From: Candidatus Shapirobacteria bacterium
GTDB taxonomy: Bacteria > Patescibacteria > Microgenomatia > UBA12405
Direction of reading: 5' to 3'
Assembly (NCBI GenBank): GCA_028704885.1
Contig: JAQWEN010000001.1
Location: 620,001 to 684,000 of the forward strand
Length of the DNA: 64,000 bases
The translations under genes and the position numbers were made by a program. This document shows positions 1 through 7,232 of this stretch, in pieces. The notes under the pieces were generated by a model. That model saw only the letters and a program-made list of their open reading frames with translations. It was not told the origin of the DNA and did no database searches. The stretch's first letter is position 1. Every line of letters begins with the position of its first letter.

Positions 1-503
1 TCGACATTAATTTGATCAATTCTTTTTTTAGAATTGTTCATTAAATTGTCTAAAGCTTCTTTACGTTTGGAATCATCAACAGAAGTAATGAGATATTTAG
101 TGAAATAGACGACTGATTCGAGATCTTTTTGAGGAACATCGAGAATAACTCCGATTGGAGATGGAGTGTTTCTGAGATACCAAAGATGAGTGGCGGGAGC
201 AGCCAAAGAAATATGACCCATTCTTTCACGACGAACCTTGGAAGTAGTAACTTCAACTCCACAGCGATCACAAATTACGCCCTTAAATCGGATTTTTTTG
301 TATTTTCCACAGTAACATTCATAGTCTCTTGATGGTCCAAAGATTTTTTCACAAAAAAGACCGTCTTTTTCGGGACGCCAAGATCGATAATTAATAGTTT
401 CTGGTTTTATAACTTCGCCAGTGGACCAAGATAAAATATCTTCAGGAGAAGCTAATTTAATTTGGAGACCGGTAAAGTCGATCATACTTTTAAATTTAAA
501 CAT
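1..503 (-). CDS. rpoC: RNA polymerase beta' subunit, N-terminal part (partial)
   Basis: This is the start of the largest catalytic subunit of RNA polymerase; the gene runs off the left edge of the window. The visible 167 or so residues hold the N-terminal zinc finger (a CYCGKY cysteine pair followed by CDRCGVEV) and the typical beta' opening with KPETINYRSWRPEKDGLFCE. The ATG overlaps the rpoB stop by one base (TAATG), and an AAGGAGG Shine-Dalgarno lies inside the last rpoB codons, so rpoB and rpoC are translationally linked. The catalytic NADFDGD motif lies outside the window and cannot be checked. Confidence 0.97.
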   Translation of the reverse strand, partial: MFKFKSMIDFTGLQIKLASPEDILSWSTGEVIKPETINYRSWRPEKDGLFCEKIFGPSRDYECYCGKYKKIRFKGVICDRCGVEVTTSKVRRERMGHISLAAPATHLWYLRNTPSPIGVILDVPQKDLESVVYFTKYLITSVDDSKRKEALDNLMNNSKKRIDQINV

Positions 504-3500
504 TATTGTTCCTCCTTAATAACTAATCCTTCGACTTCAGCTTCCACTTCTACCGGAATTTCCGGTTCGATGTCTTCTGGTTTTATTTCAACCGGAGCAG
601 AAGTTTCTTCCTCGACAGTGTCATCGATTTCTCGAAGACCAACTGGAGAAATATCGAGAGCTAAACCAGCTAATTCTTTGGTTAAAACTTTGAAAGACTC
701 TGGGATGGCTGGTTCTGGAATTGATTGACCTTTAATAATGGCTTGGAAGGCATGAGTACGACCTTCGATGTCATCGGATTTAATGGTCAACATTTCTTGA
801 AGAGTATGAGCAGCACGATGTGCTTCTAGAGCCCAGACTTCCATTTCCCCTAATCTTTGTCCACCCATTCTGGCTTTTCCACCGAGAGGCTGTTGGGTAA
901 CTAAAGAGTAAGGACCAGTAGAACGAGCATGAACTTTATCATCAACCATGTGGACGAGCTTTAAGATGTAACCAATACCAACAACGGATTGTTGATCGTA
1001 GGCTTCACCAGTTCGACCGTCATAAAGTTGACTTTTGAAAGTGGTAGGTAAACCAGCTTTGGTTAACTCAGCTTCGATTTCAGCTTCAGAATATTTTTCA
1101 AAAACTGGAACGGCATATTTTTTACCAAGTTTGTAACCAGCGTAAGCAAGAGCAACTTCCAAAATCTGGCCTAAATTCATACGAGCAACGACAGAAAGCG
1201 GAGACATAACCATGTCGATAGGAGTACCGTCGGCAAGATGCGGCATGTCGTATTGCGGCATAATTCGGCAAATAACACCTTTATTTCCGTGTCGTCCGGC
1301 GATTTTATCACCTTCTTGAATACGTCGAATTTGAGCGACGTAAACTTTGACAACTTTATTAACGCCTGGATCAAGTTCATCACCTTTTTCTTTATCTAAA
1401 ATATCGACCTTAATAACAACTCCACCTTCACCATTAGCAACACGAAGAGAAGTATCTTTAACTTCACGAGCTTTTTCACCGAAAATGGCTCTTAAAAGTC
1501 TTTCTTCAGCGGATAATTCTTTTTCACCACGAGGTTCGACTTTACCAACCAAAATGTCATTTGGGCCAACAGTGGCACCAATCATAATGATACCGTCTTC
1601 AGTTAATTTAGCTAATTCACTTTCGGAAACATTAGGAATATCTTTAGTTAATTCTTCGGAACCTAATTTAGTTTCAACAACTTGGGCAGAATATTCGTAA
1701 ATTTGAACATTGGTTAAAACGTCTTCTTTAACTAATCTATCGGAAATTAAGAAAGAATCTTCATAAGATAAACCATCGATGGAAGCATAAGCAACCAAAA
1801 GATTACGACCGATCGATAATTCACCACCATCGGTGGATGGACCATCAATCAATAAATCACCTTCTTTAATAACATCACCGGTATTTACAACCACTTTTTG
1901 GTTATAACAAGTACCATATGGTGAAGTTCTTAAAAATTTAGTTAAATTGTAAGTTTCAGTTTTGCCATCAGCACTAATTTCACTGGCTTCACAACCAGGT
2001 TCAGTAGCTTTTTTATCGAGAGCAACAATTATTTTACTGCCATCAACATAGGTAACTTTACCCGAATGTTTGGCTAAAACTGTTCGTCTCATTGAAGTGG
2101 TAACAGTGGCTTCCATGCCAGTACCAACATAGGGAGATTCTGGAGAAATTAAAGGAACAGCTTGAGTCTGCATGTGGGAACCCATAAGAGCACGAGTAGC
2201 ATCATCATGATCGACAAAAGGAATTAAAGAAGCCGAAGCACCAACGATTTGATTTGGAACCAAATCAATTAATTCAACTTGACTAATTGGACCTTCAATA
2301 AATTCACCTTGATAACGAATTGGAACCCATTCTTGTTTGGCAAGGAAATTTTCGTCAAATTTAATACCTAAATGAGTGATTTTCTTTTCGTATTCATCTT
2401 CAGCATCAACATAAATGAAATCTTTAGAAATGGTGTAACCACCTTTGGTTTTTTCTAGTTTTCTAAAAGGAGCTTCTAAAAAGCCATATTTATTGATTTG
2501 AGCATAAAGAGCAAGATAAGTAACCAAACCGATGTTTGGACCTTCTGGAGAACGAACGGCACAAATACGACCATATTGAGAACTGTGAACGTCACGGATT
2601 GAGAAAGCGGCACGTTCTCGGGTAAGACCACCAATACCAACAACAGTGACTCTTCGAAGTAAATCAAGTTCAGCTAGAGGATTGGTTTGATCCAAAATAG
2701 CAGAAAGTTGATTTGATCTAAAAAATGTATTGAGAGCAGAAATTAATGGTTGAGGATTAATCATTTGAGAAGGAGCTGGTTTTTCTTTGGTAGAAATTAA
2801 GCTCATTCTTTCTTTAACCATTCTTTCGAATCTGGCTAAAGCTGGGCGAATAGCAATTTGAGAAACGATTTCGCCACTGCGTCGAAGACGACGATTAGCA
2901 AGGCTGTCGATATCATCAAGTCGTTTAACTTCACCTTTTTGGAGTTGGATTAAATATTTGACGGTAGCAACTAAATCTTCTTTTCTTAATACCCAATTTT
3001 CTTTGTCTTCATCACTAACTTTGAATCCAAATTTTTTGTTGATTTTATAACGACCGACATTACCTAATTCATAGGTTCGTAAATCAAAAAATCTTTCGTT
3101 GAAAAATTTTTGAGCATTTTCGAGAACAACTGGTTCACCTGGACGAAGTTTACGATAAAATTCCAAAACGGCTTCTTCAGAAGTCTTGGAAATATCGGCT
3201 GAAATAGTAGCATTAATGAAATCACTAAATTCGGCAATTAATTGTTTGTCACCCATTTGGCAAGCGGCTCGCAAAATGATAGTGGCTGGGAATTTCTTTT
3301 TTCGATCAATTCTGGCAAAAACAACATCTTTTTTACCAATGAAAAATTCGAGCCAAGAACCACGAACAGGTCGGATTTCGGCATTATAAAGAGTTTTGCC
3401 AGTGGCAGGATCAGTTTCACCAGTGAAATAAACACCAGGAGATCGGACCAATTGATTAATGACACCTCTTTCAATACCGTTGATAATGAAAGTTCCTTCA

Positions 3501-3841
3501 TCGGTCATGGTGGGGAGGTTTAAAAAGAAGACTTCTTCTTCACGGACATTACCGGTTCTTTTGTTGGTTAATTTGGCCTTAATACGGACAGGAACAGTGT
3601 AATTTATACCTTTTCTTTTGGCAAGATCTGGAGAGACAACAATTGGATCGTAGGTCAATTGACCAAGTTCGAGCTCCCAGTTATTACCGGTGTAATCACT
3701 GATTGGGGAAATGGCTTGGACTGTTTCTATGAGTTCTTTTTCTAAAAATTCTTTCCAGGATTCTTTTTGAATTTGAATTAAATCTAACTTAGGAAGCTGA
3801 GGGTATTTTTTACCCCATTGAGTTCTTTTTACGGAAGGCAT
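503..3841 (-). CDS. rpoB: RNA polymerase beta subunit
   Basis: Catalytic-core subunit of RNA polymerase, about 1112 residues, at the short end for bacterial beta. The conserved segments are in order: rifampicin-pocket region at about residues 377-405, then GGLTRERAAF, SPEGPNIGL, the GRHGNKG motif and the C-terminal MGGQRLGEMEVWALEAHRAA segment that contacts beta'. I chose the ATG at 3841; two in-frame TTG codons precede it and no Shine-Dalgarno is visible. A strong promoter lies 65-90 bases upstream. The C-terminal tail is acidic (Glu/Pro/Val-rich). Several residues of the rifampicin pocket differ from the sensitive consensus; see findings. Confidence 0.97.
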   Translation of the reverse strand: MPSVKRTQWGKKYPQLPKLDLIQIQKESWKEFLEKELIETVQAISPISDYTGNNWELELGQLTYDPIVVSPDLAKRKGINYTVPVRIKAKLTNKRTGNVREEEVFFLNLPTMTDEGTFIINGIERGVINQLVRSPGVYFTGETDPATGKTLYNAEIRPVRGSWLEFFIGKKDVVFARIDRKKKFPATIILRAACQMGDKQLIAEFSDFINATISADISKTSEEAVLEFYRKLRPGEPVVLENAQKFFNERFFDLRTYELGNVGRYKINKKFGFKVSDEDKENWVLRKEDLVATVKYLIQLQKGEVKRLDDIDSLANRRLRRSGEIVSQIAIRPALARFERMVKERMSLISTKEKPAPSQMINPQPLISALNTFFRSNQLSAILDQTNPLAELDLLRRVTVVGIGGLTRERAAFSIRDVHSSQYGRICAVRSPEGPNIGLVTYLALYAQINKYGFLEAPFRKLEKTKGGYTISKDFIYVDAEDEYEKKITHLGIKFDENFLAKQEWVPIRYQGEFIEGPISQVELIDLVPNQIVGASASLIPFVDHDDATRALMGSHMQTQAVPLISPESPYVGTGMEATVTTSMRRTVLAKHSGKVTYVDGSKIIVALDKKATEPGCEASEISADGKTETYNLTKFLRTSPYGTCYNQKVVVNTGDVIKEGDLLIDGPSTDGGELSIGRNLLVAYASIDGLSYEDSFLISDRLVKEDVLTNVQIYEYSAQVVETKLGSEELTKDIPNVSESELAKLTEDGIIMIGATVGPNDILVGKVEPRGEKELSAEERLLRAIFGEKAREVKDTSLRVANGEGGVVIKVDILDKEKGDELDPGVNKVVKVYVAQIRRIQEGDKIAGRHGNKGVICRIMPQYDMPHLADGTPIDMVMSPLSVVARMNLGQILEVALAYAGYKLGKKYAVPVFEKYSEAEIEAELTKAGLPTTFKSQLYDGRTGEAYDQQSVVGIGYILKLVHMVDDKVHARSTGPYSLVTQQPLGGKARMGGQRLGEMEVWALEAHRAAHTLQEMLTIKSDDIEGRTHAFQAIIKGQSIPEPAIPESFKVLTKELAGLALDISPVGLREIDDTVEEETSAPVEIKPEDIEPEIPVEVEAEVEGLVIKEEQ

Positions 3842-3904
3842 CAACAAATTTAATTATTAAAAAAAGGGGCGAGTTATGTTCCAACGGCTCGACCGAATGA
3901 GGGT

Positions 3905-3933
3905 ATTATAAATCCTTTGTCAAGAACGGTCAA
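3905..3933 (-). promoter_or_regulatory. sigma70-type promoter for rpoBC
   Basis: On the minus strand this reads TTGACC, a 17-nt spacer, then TATAAT. Transcription would start near 3898, leaving a leader of about 57 nt before rpoB. An internal TTGACA also occurs but is only 7 nt from the -10. Confidence 0.75.
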
Positions 3934-3949
3934 CAGGCAGGTTTTAGGT

Positions 3950-4651
3950 TTATTTAGTAGTTGCTGATGGAGTGGCGGTTGGAGTGATTTTTTTAGCTGA
4001 AATAGTTGCTGTTGGAGTAACAGTCTTAGTCGGAGTAATAGTGGCGGATTTAGTGGCAACGGTTGGAGTGGCACAGGCTTTTTCGGTGCAAGTAATAATA
4101 TCTTTAGACTCACAACTGCAAGTATTACAGCCATCGGCTGAAGCAAAAGATTCTCCTATTTGGTAAGTTTTATCATTTAAAAAGCAGGTACCAGAAACCA
4201 AAGTTGGGGAAGTTTCAATGGTATCAAAACTGGAAGAATCAGAATTATCTGTATTTTTTTGGTCTTTTAAGAAAACAAAAGCAAGGGCAACAGCGACAAA
4301 AAGAAAAATAATTAGAGCAATTATAAAAATAGCTTTAAAAAAGCCACCACCAGATTTGACTGGAACAGAAATACCAAGATTTTGGAGTTGTTCTTCTGGT
4401 GATTTTGGCGGAGTTTCGATTGGGGGAAGTTTGTCAGTGTTGGCAGAATATTGATTTAAAACCTGTTGATAATTATTGGAGGGAGCCGAGGTTTCTGGTT
4501 GGGGTTGAAGTTCTGGTTCTGGAGTGATTTCTATTTCTGGACGAGGTGGTACTTCGACAGGCTCAGTATTGACAGGTTCTTGAGGAACTGGCTCGGGATT
4601 AATAATTGGAGTTTGATTAATAGGATCTTGATTTGGGATTTGATTTTCCAT
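3950..4651 (-). CDS. single-pass membrane protein with VWC/pacifastin-like cysteine module
   Basis: No known function. Order of parts: a Pro/Glu-rich cytoplasmic region of about 100 residues, one transmembrane helix (FIIALIIFLFVAVALAFVF), then outside the cell a compact cysteine cluster containing GCNTCSCESKDIITCTEKAC, and a Thr/Pro/Ala/Lys-rich tail. The cysteine spacing (CxxCxC...CxxxxC) resembles von Willebrand type C or pacifastin modules, which are disulfide-bonded in eukaryotes; that link is by eye. I chose the ATG at 4651 over a GTG at 4666 because AAAGGTGGG lies 10 nt before it. It is upstream of rpoB on the same strand, but rpoB has its own promoter. Confidence 0.8.
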   Translation of the reverse strand: MENQIPNQDPINQTPIINPEPVPQEPVNTEPVEVPPRPEIEITPEPELQPQPETSAPSNNYQQVLNQYSANTDKLPPIETPPKSPEEQLQNLGISVPVKSGGGFFKAIFIIALIIFLFVAVALAFVFLKDQKNTDNSDSSSFDTIETSPTLVSGTCFLNDKTYQIGESFASADGCNTCSCESKDIITCTEKACATPTVATKSATITPTKTVTPTATISAKKITPTATPSATTK

Positions 4652-4695
4652 GTAATAGTTTCCCACCTTTGAATGGTAGTGTCAATAAAATTTGA

Positions 4696-4701
4696 TAGAA
4701 T
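4696..4701 (+). promoter_or_regulatory. -10 hexamer of probable leaderless miaB promoter
   Basis: TAGAAT lies 5 nt before the miaB ATG, so transcription should start at or next to the start codon. No convincing -35 is visible. Confidence 0.4.
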
Positions 4702-4706
4702 TGGGG

Positions 4707-5858
4707 ATGAAATTTTTTATTAAAACATTTGGATGTATCCAAAACACGGCTGATTCAGAACGAATTAAGGCTTTTTATTGGAATAAAGGATACAAAGAAG
4801 TTGATAATTGGCGAGAAGCTGATTTGGTGGTTATAAACACCTGTATTATCAGAGAATCGGCAGAGAATAGAGTGTACGGATTGATTAATGAAATCGATAA
4901 ATGGAATCGAAACCCACCTGCCCTGCGGGCACCCTCCCTTGACAAGGAGGGCTTAAAAAAAATTAGTATTGTAGTTACGGGGTGTTTGGCAGGATTGGCA
5001 AATAAAGATAAAACTGGGAAAAAGTTGGCGCAATTAAAAAGAGATTTTCCCGAAGTTTCGGAATTTTTACCGATTGAAAAAATCAGTTATAAAATTGATC
5101 CCATTAGGGATAAAAAAGATTTAGCATTAATTCCAATTAGTTTTGGCTGCAGTAATTTTTGTAGTTATTGTATTGTCCCCTTTGCCAGAGGTCCAGAAAT
5201 TTCTCGACCAATGGAAGAAATTTTAAAAGAAATTGATGTAGTGATTAAAAATGGATTTAAAGAAGTGTTATTAATTGGACAAAATGTGAATTCATATCTC
5301 AATCCAAAACCCCTCTTTAATTCTCCCCTTGATGAAAGGGAGAACACTAATTACGTTGTACATATGGGCAAAAAAAGACTTCATAGTTCGTTTCATATTT
5401 TATTGGAAGAAGTAGCCAAAAAAGATTTGCAAAAAATTTCTTTTGTCAGCAGTAACCCTTGGGATTTTTCTGATGAATTAATTGCCACAATTGCTAAATA
5501 TCCAAATATTGATCGCCTTTTACATTTGCCTTTTCAAGCTGGTGATGATGAAGTGCTTAAAAAAATGAATCGAGGATATACTCAAAAAGAATATTTAGAC
5601 CTAGTCAAGAAGATCAGATCTCAGATTTCAGATGTCAGATTTTCAACAGATATAATTATTGGTTTTCCTGGTGAAGATGAAAAGGCTTTTCAGAATACAG
5701 TGAAATTGTGTAAAAAAGCAAAATTTGAAATTGCTTATTTAAATAAATATTCTCCCAGAAAAGGGACTGTGTCGGCAAAATTATATAAGGACGAGATCCC
5801 TCAGAGTGAAAAGAAAAGACGATGGAATGTATTAAATGATTTGATTAACAAAAAGTAA
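4707..5858 (+). CDS. miaB: tRNA methylthiotransferase MiaB, lacking TRAM
   Basis: Radical SAM enzyme of the MiaB family, which adds a 2-methylthio group to i6A37 of tRNAs. The UPF0004 domain carries its three cluster cysteines (C10, C46, C93) and the radical SAM domain has CSNFCSYC (C148, C152, C155). STDIIIGFPGE near the C-terminus is typical. The protein is 383 residues and ends at RRWNVLNDLINKK, so the RNA-binding TRAM domain of MiaB is absent. Two in-frame insertions come from palindromic repeats: NPPALRAPSLDKEGL (residues 69-83) lengthens the C46-C93 spacing, and PLFNSPLDEREN lies near residue 195. The 3' end is duplicated at 7189-7226. The start is the ATG at 4707; a TTG lies 15 nt upstream. 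Confidence 0.92.
   Translation: MKFFIKTFGCIQNTADSERIKAFYWNKGYKEVDNWREADLVVINTCIIRESAENRVYGLINEIDKWNRNPPALRAPSLDKEGLKKISIVVTGCLAGLANKDKTGKKLAQLKRDFPEVSEFLPIEKISYKIDPIRDKKDLALIPISFGCSNFCSYCIVPFARGPEISRPMEEILKEIDVVIKNGFKEVLLIGQNVNSYLNPKPLFNSPLDERENTNYVVHMGKKRLHSSFHILLEEVAKKDLQKISFVSSNPWDFSDELIATIAKYPNIDRLLHLPFQAGDDEVLKKMNRGYTQKEYLDLVKKIRSQISDVRFSTDIIIGFPGEDEKAFQNTVKLCKKAKFEIAYLNKYSPRKGTVSAKLYKDEIPQSEKKRRWNVLNDLINKK
4911..4953 (+). repeat. palindromic repeat element, copy A (in miaB)
   Basis: Two adjacent stem-loops: GCCCTGCGGGC (4920-4930) and CCCTCCCTTGACAAGGAGGG (4932-4951). It is inserted in frame in miaB and encodes PPALRAPSLDKEGL. Closest relative in the window is the copy at 60853-60898. 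Confidence 0.85.
5303..5345 (+). repeat. palindromic repeat element, diverged copy B (in miaB)
   Basis: Diverged member with the core CTCCCCTTGATGAAAGGGAG. It is in frame in miaB and encodes PLFNSPLDEREN. It lacks the first stem-loop of copy A. Confidence 0.6.
5817..5854 (+). repeat. direct repeat, left copy (3' end of miaB)
   Basis: A 38-bp sequence identical to 7189-7226, covering the last 13 or so codons of miaB. With two mismatches the match extends to about 46 bp and includes the stop codon. It is the left boundary of the islet at 5859-7226. Confidence 0.95.
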
Positions 5859-5874
5859 AAATCATTTTTGCTTA

Positions 5875-6168
5875 TCATTCTATACTCAAATACTTCTTTA
5901 TTTTATCCAATTCTTCTAAGATGGAATTTAATTTTAGATTGGTTAAATTAACTTCATTTTCATCATTTTGGAAAAACATACCAATAGGTTGATTGGTAAT
6001 TTCGGAAATTCTTTTAAGAGTAGGAATCGGAGGGATGGCGCGACCAGATTCGTAAGCACTAATGGTTTTATCAGATATGGAAAGTCTGTCGCCAAGCTCT
6101 TTTTGCGACAATTTAGCCAATTTTCTGGCTCGATTTATGGCTTTACTTAATGCTAAAACTTCGTTCAT
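5875..6168 (-). CDS. XRE-family helix-turn-helix repressor
   Basis: A 97-residue DNA-binding protein. The Cro/CI-type helix-turn-helix spans about residues 10-64 (SQKELGDRLSISDKTISAYE then SGRAIPPIPTLKRI). A short coiled C-terminal tail (LNSILEELDKIKKYLSIE) may dimerise. It converges on miaB and is divergent from the small gene at 6463. Two copies of ATCTA-N7-TAGAT lie upstream, one overlapping its promoter, which suggests autoregulation and control of the neighbour. Single-domain XRE proteins occur in phages, plasmids and toxin-antitoxin loci; no partner type can be assigned from sequence alone. Confidence 0.9.
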   Translation of the reverse strand: MNEVLALSKAINRARKLAKLSQKELGDRLSISDKTISAYESGRAIPPIPTLKRISEITNQPIGMFFQNDENEVNLTNLKLNSILEELDKIKKYLSIE

Positions 6169-6207
6169 AAAATTAAACCCATTAGTTTAAAAAATGGGAG
6201 GATTTTG

Positions 6208-6215
6208 ATTATAAC
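6208..6215 (-). promoter_or_regulatory. extended -10 promoter of the XRE gene
   Basis: On the minus strand TGTTATAAT fits the extended -10 pattern TGnTATAAT. Its spacer and -35 region overlap the first ATCTA-N7-TAGAT site. The leader would be about 35 nt. Confidence 0.5.
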
Positions 6216-6217
6216 AC

Positions 6218-6234
6218 ATCTATTTTTATTAGAT
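6218..6234. promoter_or_regulatory. operator-like palindrome 1 (ATCTA-N7-TAGAT)
   Basis: 17 bp reading ATCTATTTTTATTAGAT. It overlaps the spacer region of the XRE promoter, a position expected to block transcription when bound. Confidence 0.5.
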
Positions 6235-6268
6235 TAAATAATATATTTAAGTATATTTAATATAATTA

Positions 6269-6285
6269 ATCTATTGTAAATAGAT
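6269..6285. promoter_or_regulatory. operator-like palindrome 2 (ATCTA-N7-TAGAT)
   Basis: 17 bp reading ATCTATTGTAAATAGAT, a perfect 7-bp inverted repeat around GTA. It has the same half-sites and spacing as the site at 6218, 51 bp away (about five helical turns). Confidence 0.55.
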
Positions 6286-6362
6286 CAAAATAGTGTATTA
6301 TTGGGTTAAGAATAAATTTATTGTTCAAAAATAAATTTAATACGCACCTTGACCAAAAAACA

Positions 6363-6409
6363 ACAAAAAACTTACAGAACAATAAGCTGTTCTGAATAAA
6401 GTTTTTTGT
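6363..6409. repeat. long two-part inverted repeat (stem-loop)
   Basis: Outer arms ACAAAAAACTT and AAGTTTTTTGT match perfectly over 11 bp; inner arms CAGAACA and TGTTCTG match over 7 bp around a 6-nt loop. It lies 54 bp before the small gene at 6463. It could be a bidirectional terminator, an operator or a structured leader; the sequence does not decide. Confidence 0.75.
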
Positions 6410-6462
6410 CTATATAGAACCAATCTACGGTGTCGAAAACAAAACACCAGAAAGGCAATGCT

Positions 6463-6684
6463 ATGAACGGTCCTCGAGGTACTCTTTATCATCCCGACAT
6501 GGGCAACAACATCGAAAGCTCTGTCACTTTCAGAAGAGACGGATCTGCTCATCAAACAGTCTATGATCGTGACGGTGGCGGCCGCTATTCATGGGATGAG
6601 CGTGCAGATGGCACAGCCAGCGATCCTCATTTCACTGATCAAGACGGCAGAAATGAACGCGACAGGCACCCATTTGGTCGATGA
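6463..6684 (+). CDS. GC-rich small protein of unknown function
   Basis: A 73-residue, very hydrophilic protein, rich in Asp, Arg, Gly and His, with no membrane segment or cysteine. I recognise no family. Motifs worth searching are VYDRDGGGRYSWDERADGT and DPHFTDQDGRNERDRHPFG, which look like short beta-hairpin repeats around YSWD and HFTD. The start at 6463 follows AGAAAGG with a 7-nt spacer; an in-frame GTG at 6430 is less likely. Base composition is near 50% GC by eye, far above the roughly one-third GC of its neighbours, and codons such as GGC, CGC and GCC are frequent, suggesting recent transfer. It lies inside the islet, divergent from the XRE repressor. Confidence 0.65.
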   Translation: MNGPRGTLYHPDMGNNIESSVTFRRDGSAHQTVYDRDGGGRYSWDERADGTASDPHFTDQDGRNERDRHPFGR

Positions 6685-6721
6685 CCAAACAAAAATCTGC
6701 ACTATCGATTAGTGTATTTTA

Positions 6722-6793
6722 TGGAGATAAATGATAAATTTAATCATAATTTATCTCCAGATGGAGGTTATTTATAATAATAATTAACCTCCA
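6722..6793 (+). terminator. tandem stem-loops after the GC-rich gene
   Basis: The first stem is TGGAGATAAAT (6722) with ATTTATCTCCA (6749), 11 bp perfect. The second is TGGAGGTTA (6762) with TAACCTCCA (6785), 9 bp perfect, followed by TTCTCCC and a run of eight T at 6801. The second hairpin plus T-run would act as an intrinsic terminator on the plus strand. Both stems begin TGGAG, so they may be related copies. Confidence 0.6.
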
Positions 6794-6814
6794 TTCTCCC
6801 TTTTTTTTAAAAAT

Positions 6815-7186
6815 ATGCCAAAAATTTATTCAAATAAAAAAACTATAAACATTCCTTTTCCAAATAAAGTCTTTGATCTTTATCTTGATAAATTTAAGGT
6901 GAAATCAGAAGGTGAATTGAATGATCAAAATATCTTTTTTATTATTAAAGACTGTTATAAAGATTTTAAAGAGGGATCTTTATCTTTAGATAATTTTTCC
7001 AGTATTGGAGGATATCTTTTTGATAAATTAAAACCCAGTTCTAAATCCAGTAAATTTGGATCTGTTTTATTAGATATTGGTGAGTTAAATTTCTATGTCA
7101 GAAATACAGAATCAAAACCAAAATTTTCAGAAATAAATAACTTTCTTTCAGATATTGAAGAATTTTTTGAAAAATACGAAAATTGA
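6815..7186 (+). CDS. hypothetical protein in miaB islet
   Basis: A 123-residue soluble protein with no family that I recognise. It is rich in Lys, Phe, Ser and Asp, begins MPKIYSNKKTINIPFPNKVF and ends in an acidic helix (FLSDIEEFFEKYEN). AT-rich codon use matches the chromosome, unlike the GC-rich gene before it. No Shine-Dalgarno is visible; the ATG follows the T-run of a terminator-like stem-loop. The stop codon sits at the edge of the right-hand miaB direct repeat, so the islet ends with this gene. Its size and composition would fit an immunity or antitoxin-type protein, but nothing in the sequence shows this. Confidence 0.7.
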   Translation: MPKIYSNKKTINIPFPNKVFDLYLDKFKVKSEGELNDQNIFFIIKDCYKDFKEGSLSLDNFSSIGGYLFDKLKPSSKSSKFGSVLLDIGELNFYVRNTESKPKFSEINNFLSDIEEFFEKYEN

Positions 7187-7188
7187 AG

Positions 7189-7226
7189 AGACGATGGAAT
7201 GTATTAAATGATTTGATTAACAAAAA
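7189..7226 (+). repeat. direct repeat, right copy (displaced miaB 3' end)
   Basis: Identical over 38 bp to 5817-5854. Read in the miaB frame it still encodes RRWNVLNDLINKK and a stop (TAA at 7228), so it is a complete second copy of the gene's end with no gene attached. Confidence 0.95.
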
Positions 7227-7232
7227 ATAATT

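Larger units (their letters stand above)
6169..6462. other. intergenic control region between XRE gene and GC-rich small gene
   Basis: This AT-rich stretch of 294 bp holds an extended -10 for the XRE gene, two ATCTA-N7-TAGAT palindromes, a wider imperfect palindrome (AGATTAA at 6231 with TTAATCT at 6266) and a strong stem-loop at 6363-6409. No further ORF or RNA gene is recognisable. Confidence 0.6.
5859..7226. mobile_element. putative integrated islet at the 3' end of miaB
   Basis: A 1.3 kb segment bounded by a 38-bp exact direct repeat of the miaB 3' end. It carries a minus-strand XRE repressor, a GC-rich 73-residue plus-strand gene, several strong stem-loops and a 123-residue gene. The right repeat would still encode KRRWNVLNDLINKK and a stop, as expected if insertion displaced the native miaB end and supplied a replacement. 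No integrase or transposase is present, so the mechanism is unknown; tandem duplication followed by gene gain is an alternative. Confidence 0.6.

Noticed and set aside
5600..5640. CAGAT-rich tract in miaB (RSQISDVRF) as a further inserted repeat
   Set aside because: The residues fit the normal MiaB alignment length before STDIIIGFPGE, so no insertion is needed to explain them.
6430..6462. GTG-started extension of the GC-rich gene by 11 codons
   Set aside because: The ATG at 6463 has AGAAAGG at good spacing; the GTG has none, and the extension has AT-rich composition unlike the gene.
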